Notes under the pieces: generated by a model | Seen by the model: only the letters and a program-made list of their open reading frames with translations | What the model was told of the DNA's origin: nothing | The model's database searches: none | Assembly: GCF_014656435.1 (NCBI RefSeq) | Contig: NZ_BNCK01000002.1 | Coordinates: forward strand, 241,475 to 305,474 | DNA: 64,000 nucleotides | Reading direction: 5' to 3' | Source of the DNA: Thalassotalea marina | GTDB lineage: Bacteria > Pseudomonadota > Gammaproteobacteria > Enterobacterales > Alteromonadaceae | Shown: positions 58,455 to 64,000 of the stretch, piece by piece | Layout: the number at the start of each line of letters is the position of its first letter | Position numbering within the stretch: the stretch's first letter is position 1 | Translations under genes and position numbers: made by a program

Positions 58455-59385
58455 GCGCTTTTGCCGCTTCAATGACTAATTGCCTAAACCATATATGGCT
58501 GGCATCATGATGCAATAACGGACTCCAAATCATCTTGAGTTCAATCTCAGGGATGTCAAACGGTGGTGGTAATATCCGATAGTTTGGATCATCTTGATGC
58601 AACATGGCCGCTTTAGTTGGTAGTGTTGCGACTAAGTCATCTTCAAAGGCTAATTGCATAGCCACGTGATAGTTGCGAGTAAATACTTTGATATCACGCT
58701 TTTTACCAATTCTTGATAGTGCTTCATCTACCCAGCCAAGTTTTTGAACATCTTTAGGATCCATGCCAACACCAACACCAAAACCAGTTTTTGATACCCA
58801 AACATGTTTTGATGATAAATAACTATTAAGGTCAAACTGGTTAACAAATTCATTGTCGGCACTAAGTAAGCAAGAGAAGCCATCACGCCAAATGGTTTTT
58901 TGATGAAAAGACTGAGGTAGCTCGTCAAAGCGGTTAATTGCCATGTCAATTTTACCAGCTTCTACATCGTGAAAGCGCACATCACTCGGTGTCATGATAT
59001 CAATGATCACATTAGGCGCTATTTGGTTTACTTTGCGTAATAGATTAGGTAGTAAGGTTGACGCGGCATAGTCACTTGCCATGATTCGAAAAACTCGCTG
59101 ACTACTTGTTTCGTTGAATTCTTCTTCTCCTTGCAGTGCTTCTTCTAAGTCGAGCAATATTTTTCTGATTGCAGGAGAAAGCGCTCTGGCACGTTCTGTC
59201 GGAACCATACCATCTGAAGTTCTAACTAAAATAGGATCATTAAACAAATTTCTTAGACGCTTTAAACCATTACTCATTGCTGGTTGTGTGATGTTTAGCC
59301 TGTTTGCAGCACGTGTGACATTTTTCTCTCTAAGTAAAACGTCTAAATAGATAAGAAGGTTAAGATCTATTTTTGCAATATTCAT
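58435..59385 (-). CDS. LysR-type transcriptional regulator
   Basis: 316 residues. N-terminal winged HTH (about 5-63) with YLDVLLREKNVTRAANRLNITQPAMSNGLKRLRNLF, then a PBP2-fold effector domain (about 90-310). First gene of a leftward unit with lrgA and lrgB and divergent from aceA, which is the classical place for a LysR regulator controlling the divergent gene. An inverted repeat covers its start codon. Effector probably an organic acid, by context only. Confidence 0.95.
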   Translation of the reverse strand: MNIAKIDLNLLIYLDVLLREKNVTRAANRLNITQPAMSNGLKRLRNLFNDPILVRTSDGMVPTERARALSPAIRKILLDLEEALQGEEEFNETSSQRVFRIMASDYAASTLLPNLLRKVNQIAPNVIIDIMTPSDVRFHDVEAGKIDMAINRFDELPQSFHQKTIWRDGFSCLLSADNEFVNQFDLNSYLSSKHVWVSKTGFGVGVGMDPKDVQKLGWVDEALSRIGKKRDIKVFTRNYHVAMQLAFEDDLVATLPTKAAMLHQDDPNYRILPPPFDIPEIELKMIWSPLLHHDASHIWFRQLVIEAAKAHESRTA

Positions 59386-59426
59386 AAAATTAATGGTCTT
59401 ATTAAAATTTATAACAAAATTTTATG
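59383..59426. promoter_or_regulatory. A+T-rich dyad over the LysR start
   Basis: CATAAAATT (59383-59391) and AATTTTATG (59418-59426) form a perfect 9-bp inverted repeat that includes the LysR start codon, with more partial symmetry in between. Consistent with autoregulation by the LysR protein, but not proof. Confidence 0.4.
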
Positions 59427-59713
59427 CACCTAACCTAAGTTACGCAACTAGATTTTAGTCGAATGCCAAGGTTTCTTGCGCTGAAACCATTCTCGATTGA
59501 ATTGAACTCTGCTCTTGTCCCTATTGCCCCTAGATTTGTGTTGGTTAAAAAGTGAACATAAATCTTGTGAATAGTGGTGATAATAAATATATATTTTATA
59601 AATGCATCTTCCTTGGTTTAGTCTTTTTTGTATCTTGTCATGACAGTTTACAGAATGAATTACATACCGAGCGGCCACTTGGTAAATCAAATTAAAACTT
59701 GGAGAACAGAAAG
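59427..59713. other. Divergent intergenic region lysR/aceA
   Basis: A+T-rich region that should contain the aceA promoter and regulator sites. It contains a perfect palindrome TGTCATGACA (59636-59645), about 70 bases before the aceA start. No gene is seen. Confidence 0.45.
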
Positions 59714-61315
59714 ATGACAACCTATCAACAAGCAGTAGAAACAGCAAAATCGGCAATTGATCAAAAAGCAAACTGGCAAGCTATTAACGCGGAATCAGTC
59801 GCTCGTATGAGATTACAAAATCGTTTTAAAACGGGATTGGATATTGCTAAATATACTGCAGGTATCATGCGCAAAGACATGGAAGCTTATGACAATGATC
59901 CTAGCCTATACACTCAATCACTGGGTTGTTGGCATGGTTTTATTGGTCAACAAAAAATGATCTCCATTAAAAAGCATTTTCAATCTACAGATCGTCGATA
60001 CTTGTATTTATCGGGCTGGATGATTGCCGCTCTTCGCTCAGAGTTTGGGCCTCTTCCTGATCAGTCTATGCATGAGAAAACCTCTGTTCCAATGTTAATT
60101 GAAGAGTTATACACCTTTTTGCGTCAAGCGGATGCAAGAGAATTAGGTGGTTTATTTCGTGAGTTAGATAAAGCAAATGAGCAGGGTGATTCTGCAAAGG
60201 CAGCTCAACTTCAAAATGAAATTGATAATCATGTAACACATGTCGTACCAATTATTGCTGATATTGATGCAGGCTTTGGTAATGCTGAAGCTACATATCT
60301 GTTAGCTAAACAAATGATTGAAGCCGGGGCATGTTGTATCCAAATTGAAAACCAAGTTTCAGATGAAAAACAATGTGGCCATCAAGACGGCAAAGTGACT
60401 GTACCACACTCTGATTTCCTAGCAAAAATTAACGCTGTTCGTTATGCCTTTATGGAACTAGGCGTTGATGATGGAGTGATCGTTGCTCGTACAGATTCAT
60501 TGGGAGCGGGTTTAACAAAACAAATCGCTGTGACAAAAACACCTGGAGATCTGGGTGATCAGTACAATAGCTTTTTAGACTGTGAAGCAGTTGCGCCCGA
60601 AGACATTAGTAATGGAGATGTACTTATTCGTCAAAATGGTGAGCTAGTGCGTCCAAAACGTTTAGCCAGTAATTTGTTTCAGTTTAAAAAAGGTACCGGT
60701 GAGCAGCGTTGTATTTTAGATTGCATTACTTCATTACAAAATGGCGCGGATTTGATTTGGATTGAAACTGAAAAGCCTCATATTGGTCAAATTGGTGCAA
60801 TGGTAAATGAAATAAGAAAAGAGATACCAAACGCTAAACTGGTTTACAACAATTCACCTTCATTTAATTGGACATTAAATTTTAGACAGCAAGTATTTGA
60901 TGCCATGCAAGAGCAGGGTAACGATATGTCAGCTTATGACCGTGATAGATTAATGAGCGCAGAATATGATGAAACTGAGCTAGCACTGCAAGCTGATCAT
61001 AAGATTCGCACTTTCCAAGCGGATGCGGCAAAAGAAGCAGGCATTTTCCATCACCTTATTACCTTGCCAACCTACCACACAGCGGCACTTTCAACAGATA
61101 ATCTAGCGAAAGAGTACTTTGGTGAAATGGGAATGTTGGGGTATGTGTTAAATGTTCAACGTCAAGAGATTCGTCAAGGCATAGCCTGCGTTAAACATCA
61201 AAATATGGCTGGCTCTGATATGGGCGATGATCACAAAGAGTATTTTGCTGGTGAAGCTGCGTTAAAAGCCGCGGGTAAAGATAATACCATGAACCAGTTT
61301 GCTAACATTGCTTAA
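59714..61315 (+). CDS. aceA: Isocitrate lyase
   Basis: Splits isocitrate to succinate and glyoxylate; 533 residues, the long bacterial form (E. coli AceA has 434). The catalytic loop reads QCGHQDGK (the Cys-Gly-His core of KKCGH kept), with DIDAGFGNAEATYLL and VARTDSLGAGL upstream and downstream. Start ATG 59714 with GGAG nine bases before; a TTG at 59699 in frame is less likely. With glcB it forms the glyoxylate shunt for growth on acetate or fatty acids. Divergent LysR may control it. Terminator follows. Confidence 0.97.
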   Translation: MTTYQQAVETAKSAIDQKANWQAINAESVARMRLQNRFKTGLDIAKYTAGIMRKDMEAYDNDPSLYTQSLGCWHGFIGQQKMISIKKHFQSTDRRYLYLSGWMIAALRSEFGPLPDQSMHEKTSVPMLIEELYTFLRQADARELGGLFRELDKANEQGDSAKAAQLQNEIDNHVTHVVPIIADIDAGFGNAEATYLLAKQMIEAGACCIQIENQVSDEKQCGHQDGKVTVPHSDFLAKINAVRYAFMELGVDDGVIVARTDSLGAGLTKQIAVTKTPGDLGDQYNSFLDCEAVAPEDISNGDVLIRQNGELVRPKRLASNLFQFKKGTGEQRCILDCITSLQNGADLIWIETEKPHIGQIGAMVNEIRKEIPNAKLVYNNSPSFNWTLNFRQQVFDAMQEQGNDMSAYDRDRLMSAEYDETELALQADHKIRTFQADAAKEAGIFHHLITLPTYHTAALSTDNLAKEYFGEMGMLGYVLNVQRQEIRQGIACVKHQNMAGSDMGDDHKEYFAGEAALKAAGKDNTMNQFANIA

Positions 61316-61327
61316 CAATCAATAAAG

Positions 61328-61363
61328 AAAGTCGCCAAATATTTTTAGAGTTTGGCGACTTTT
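61328..61363. terminator. Terminator between aceA and the DUF3718 gene
   Basis: AAAGTCGCCAAA / TTTGGCGACTTT, a perfect 12-bp stem with an 11-base loop and T run, shared by two convergent genes. Confidence 0.92.
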
Positions 61364-61367
61364 ATCA

Positions 61368-61715
61368 TTACTCAAAACGAACTGATAGTTTATCAACAGA
61401 TGCAATGTCGGTAATGCTGGTCGTTTTATTGATACTTCTTTCTATTTTTTTAGCGACTTGATGGGCGCCATTTGAGCGAGCAAAGCTAGCTATATCCTGA
61501 CCGTTACAAACAACTTGCTGAGCAACAGTTTTATTTTTTAGTCTGTAGCGTTTTAGGGTGTTGTGGTAGGTCAACAAGCTATTTGTTTTTGACGCCTTGC
61601 ACACTTTAATTAATACATTTTCTAAATAGCTGTTAGCTTGCACAGAAGTTGAAGCACTAGCATTTACACTATAACTAACAGACAACAATATTGCGGTCGC
61701 AATTAATAATTTCAT
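61368..61715 (-). CDS. DUF3718 family secreted protein
   Basis: 115 residues with a signal peptide (1-19, SVNAS). The core with VCKASKTNSLLTYHNTLKRYRL and VVCNGQDIASFARSNGAHQVA matches my memory of the DUF3718 family of Alteromonadales/Vibrionales, two conserved cysteines probably forming a disulfide. Role unknown. GGAGAG ribosome binding site upstream of the ATG. Convergent with aceA; a 23-bp near-palindrome lies 72 bases upstream. Confidence 0.8.
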   Translation of the reverse strand: MKLLIATAILLSVSYSVNASASTSVQANSYLENVLIKVCKASKTNSLLTYHNTLKRYRLKNKTVAQQVVCNGQDIASFARSNGAHQVAKKIERSINKTTSITDIASVDKLSVRFE

Positions 61716-62175
61716 GGTATCTCTCCAAACCTATTAAACATTGTGTTGGTTAACTCTGGCACTAAAGAAGTTTCTGCCGAAATGTTCCTTGTGTTTAATA
61801 AACATAAGGTTTGGCCTAAGATAAAGTTACCTACGAATGTAAACAGTTTTTTCGATGTTAATTAGATGGGGTGTTTATTAAGATTTTGAATTTTATGGTT
61901 TTAAGTGTGAAATTTAGGTGAAACTTTATGATGCTAGAGATATTTATTTACATTGAAAGTAAGAAGTACACACATTGACATGCTTTTTGCCGTTTATCGC
62001 TAGATTTTTGGCAAACTGGTGCTAAAACTAACTCGCAATAACGAGCGACGTTTCTTGGGTAAGCTAAGCTGGCTGAGCTGCTAGTAAATAGAAATCCATA
62101 AAAAATCGACAATAAAGCCAGAGTCCATACAAAGGAGAAAATTTGTCATTGCAATTTTCTGTAAAAACTGTATCT
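61716..62175. other. Divergent intergenic region DUF3718/yebG
   Basis: Long gap without a convincing gene. Near the left end is an imperfect palindrome CCTTGTGTTTA-A-TAAACATAAGG (61787-61809, one mismatch), placed as an operator for the leftward DUF3718 gene. I see no tRNA-like fold, riboswitch or T-tailed hairpin in the rest. Confidence 0.45.
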
Positions 62176-62195
62176 TACTGTGTAAATATACAGTT
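62176..62195 (+). promoter_or_regulatory. LexA (SOS) box of yebG
   Basis: TACTGTGTAAATATACAGTT contains CTGT-N8-ACAG, the gammaproteobacterial LexA consensus, 64 bases before the yebG start. It makes SOS induction very likely. Confidence 0.9.
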
Positions 62196-62258
62196 TGTTG
62201 CTCTTGGTACCAAGGTTATGATGGGGAAGCAACTTTTCACTAGAAATAAGGGAAACTG

Positions 62259-62594
62259 ATGGCCGTTGAAAGTCGATTTGTTGTCATAAGACATGGGGTG
62301 GAGGTAGAGACATTTATGGATAAAAAAGCCGCTGACGAATATGACAAAATGTTAGACATGGCGGACAACTTAGCTGAAATGTTCGAGCAAGCACCAATAG
62401 AGCTGAACGAAAGTGCTATTGAAGAGCTAAGCGTCTATCTTGCTAAACATCGTGATGATGTATTAATTGCATTACAAGCTAAAAAACCTGCTGCTGTGAA
62501 AAAAGCCCCTGCGGCAAAAGCTAAAGCGGCCGAAAAGCCTAAACCAACAGAAAAAACTAAAGCAGTAAAATCTGAAGAGAGTGATGCTGCTTAG
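62259..62594 (+). CDS. yebG: YebG family SOS-response protein
   Basis: 111 residues. The N-terminal 75 residues match YebG (VESRFVVIRHGVEVETF and DKKAADEYDKMLDMADNLAEMF); the C-terminal 36 residues are a Lys/Ala/Pro-rich basic tail, longer than in E. coli YebG (96 residues in all). E. coli yebG is damage-inducible and of unknown function. A LexA box stands in its promoter, so the regulation agrees. The tail suggests DNA or RNA binding. Followed after 36 bases by the metallopeptidase gene. Confidence 0.93.
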   Translation: MAVESRFVVIRHGVEVETFMDKKAADEYDKMLDMADNLAEMFEQAPIELNESAIEELSVYLAKHRDDVLIALQAKKPAAVKKAPAAKAKAAEKPKPTEKTKAVKSEESDAA

Positions 62595-62630
62595 TTAACG
62601 GGTTACGCATTTTAGTAAAATGAGCATAGT

Positions 62631-63320
62631 GTGATTGACTACGTATTAACGCGGTGCAACAAGAGAAAAAGCATTGCGTTGCAAGTTATAGATGGCAGGG
62701 TGTTGGTAAAAGCGCCTAGCCAAATCAGTGTCAGCTATATCGATAAGTTGCTCACGACAAAAGAACGTTGGATAGAGCAAAAAATTAAGCAGCAGCTGGT
62801 GACTGCTCGTTTTGCTAATAAATTGTGCAGTGATGGTACGGTTTGGATTAATGGCTTTGCCCATAAGATAGTTGTGCATAAAGGTGCAACACCAAGTGTC
62901 GATGTTATAGACGGCCACGTTTATTGCACAATCAAAACTTCTGCCAATAAAACAGACAACACCCTAATAAAAAAGCAATTAGAAAATTGGTTTAAACAAC
63001 GAGCAAGCCAATTTTTACCGGAACGCACTAAACAACTTAGCCAAATTACAGGTTTAACTCCCTCAAGTGTTATTGTGAAGAAATATAGAGCAAGGTGGGG
63101 AAGTTGCGATAATTTGGGGCGTATCTCATTAAATTACTTCCTGATGATGTTGCCTACATGGGTTATCGATTACGTTATAATTCATGAACTTTGTCATTTA
63201 AAACATTTAAATCATAGCGCACAATTTTGGTCTTTAGTTGAGCACCATTGTGCAGGGTATGATCAAGCCAAAGCATGGATTAAACAACGACAAGGTTATC
63301 TCGTATGGCCTAAAAGTTAA
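62631..63320 (+). CDS. YgjP-like (DUF45) metallopeptidase-domain protein
   Basis: 229 residues with the zinc motif HELCH (HExxH) in VIIHELCHLKHLNHSAQFW at the C-terminal part and the conserved KKYRARWGSCDNLGRISLNYFLMMLP before it, all typical of the YgjP/WLM-like family. E. coli YgjP has been linked to nucleoside-triphosphate or protein processing, but the substrate is uncertain. GTG start at 62631; no strong ribosome binding site. It follows yebG by 36 bases and may be read from the SOS promoter. Confidence 0.92.
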   Translation: MIDYVLTRCNKRKSIALQVIDGRVLVKAPSQISVSYIDKLLTTKERWIEQKIKQQLVTARFANKLCSDGTVWINGFAHKIVVHKGATPSVDVIDGHVYCTIKTSANKTDNTLIKKQLENWFKQRASQFLPERTKQLSQITGLTPSSVIVKKYRARWGSCDNLGRISLNYFLMMLPTWVIDYVIIHELCHLKHLNHSAQFWSLVEHHCAGYDQAKAWIKQRQGYLVWPKS

Positions 63321-63652
63321 TAGCTTTAACAGCTTAATAAGAGTTATTGGTAAGCCTTTAGCAAATATTTATTGCAATGAGTATCAATGTTGAAGCTCTA
63401 GTTAACACAGACAATAAGCGCCTTGTTCCTTATCTCTCCCTTCATAGATTTGTTCACTGTATTTCAATCTTCTAGCTATGCTTACAATTTGATTGCTTTT
63501 TGAACTGTTCGATGTTTTAGCTTAAAGATGATTTTTGGCTAAATTACGCGAAAATCGCAAAAAACGTCTATTATATGCTTGTACTTAGCTTTTTTAATAT
63601 TTAAGTACCCTCAGTTAGTTTTTATAACGGATTTTTCTAACTGTTAACTTTT
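63321..63652. other. Intergenic region before the 31-codon gene
   Basis: Mostly A+T-rich and non-coding. A 32-codon frame begins at 63378 but has no ribosome binding site and is not called. Confidence 0.45.
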
Positions 63653-63667
63653 TGGCATAGAACTTGT
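63653..63667 (+). promoter_or_regulatory. Possible -24/-12 (sigma-54-like) promoter
   Basis: TGGCATAGAACTTGT resembles the TGGCAC-N5-TTGC element, with correct spacing of the GG and G but T instead of C at the last base. It lies about 63 bases before the start of the small gene. Weak evidence. Confidence 0.35.
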
Positions 63668-63729
63668 TTGTTTTATACGCAGTAAGAGCAATTCTATGGT
63701 TCATGGAGCCAAACGAAAAGGAGAATAAT

Positions 63730-63825
63730 ATGAAACAACGTCAATATAACTGGAAAATTGCGTGTATCTATACGCTTTCAGCGGTAATGTCAGTCGTAGT
63801 ATTAAAATTCGTTGTAGGATTGTAG
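63730..63825 (+). CDS. 31-residue predicted single-pass membrane protein
   Basis: Too short for usual gene calling. ATG at 63730 is preceded by AAAAGGAGAATAAT, one of the best ribosome binding sites in the window. The product begins with a basic, polar MKQRQYNWK and continues as a hydrophobic helix (about residues 10-31) with one internal Lys26, ending VVGL. Such size and topology are typical of regulatory small membrane proteins. A possible sigma-54-like promoter lies upstream. I do not recognise the family. Confidence 0.6.
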   Translation: MKQRQYNWKIACIYTLSAVMSVVVLKFVVGL

Positions 63826-64000
63826 GTCGTTCCCATTGTAAGCAAATTTTTGCCCTTAAAACTAGCTGGAAAGGATACTAGCTAGAGTCAATCAATTGAC
63901 ACTTCAACAAAAATTCCTATTTTGTCGTTAAATTCTGCTACTTTTGCCTAAAAAAAATCGATTTTTGACTGTTTATTCATTAACAGCGCGCAATTTTTAG
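63826..64000. other. Non-coding end of window
   Basis: A+T-rich sequence to the right edge; no start codon with a ribosome binding site, no clear terminator for the 31-codon gene. A run of A near 63952 is notable but not diagnostic. Confidence 0.4.

Noticed and set aside
59566-59581. CRP site upstream of aceA
   Set aside because: TGTGA is present but the second half-site (TCACA) is not.
59448-59771. Minus-strand frame opposite the aceA promoter and start
   Set aside because: It overlaps the aceA beginning, has no recognisable motif and no ribosome binding site.
61756-61775. Sigma-54-like TGGCAC near the DUF3718 gene
   Set aside because: The -12 TTGC part is missing and the orientation points away from the gene.
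63378-63476. 32-codon frame upstream of the small membrane protein gene
   Set aside because: No ribosome binding site, mixed composition and no membrane or domain feature.

Overview
The window is an A+T-rich chromosomal segment of a marine-type gammaproteobacterium in the Alteromonadales, most likely Colwelliaceae (Colwellia/Thalassotalea-like). This is inferred from gene order and families: mutH-rppH-ptsP-TSUP-thyA, ppk-ppx beside pstS, large PstC/PstA permeases, RdgC, DUF2058, DUF3718, a YebG-type SOS gene, MsrPQ and the long type of isocitrate lyase. I see no rRNA, tRNA, CRISPR array, insertion sequence, prophage or integron; the segment looks like stable backbone with some lineage-specific genes.

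Layout. 1-6.6 kb: the 5' part of a penicillin-acylase-type hydrolase, an unknown 131-residue protein, a cysteine-desulfurase-like enzyme followed by a MocA-like nucleotidyltransferase, a DUF2058 protein, and the periplasmic methionine sulfoxide reductase MsrPQ. 6.9-9.5 kb: a co-directional pair of amidohydrolases whose second member has lost the metal-binding histidines. 9.6-18 kb: hexose-6-phosphate mutarotase, a membrane diguanylate cyclase, mutH, rppH, ptsP, a TauE/SafE transporter and thyA (lgt, expected before thyA, is absent). 18-25.4 kb: a CPBP protease, an unknown protein, the tRNA hydroxylation gene trhP overlapping a ferredoxin gene, an HDOD protein, rdgC and a sensor kinase.

25.5-51.3 kb is dominated by phosphate: a porin, phoB-phoR, pstS, ppk-ppx, then after a block of other genes (GcvR-like ACT protein, PilZ, EttA, CheY-like protein, LytS/LytTR pair, amidohydrolase-CIA30 fusion, SelO, CBS protein) the pstC-pstA-pstB-phoU operon, and finally a PhoU-like DUF47 protein with a Pit transporter. 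Porin (twice), phoB, pstS and pstC all carry 19-bp Pho boxes exactly 9 bp upstream of a -10-like hexamer, so they read as one PhoB regulon.

51.3-54.7 kb: a parvulin, then a tight three-gene unit made of an ECF sigma factor, a single-pass membrane protein (probable anti-sigma factor) and a secreted coiled-coil protein, plus a small secreted protein. 54.9-61.3 kb: both glyoxylate-shunt enzymes (glcB and aceA) flank a LysR regulator and an LrgA/LrgB pair, suggesting a carbon-use unit with its own transporter. 61.4-64 kb: a DUF3718 protein, an SOS-box-controlled yebG, a YgjP-like metallopeptidase and a 31-codon membrane-protein gene with a strong ribosome binding site.

All functional statements rest on reading motifs by eye; no database or folding computation was run.
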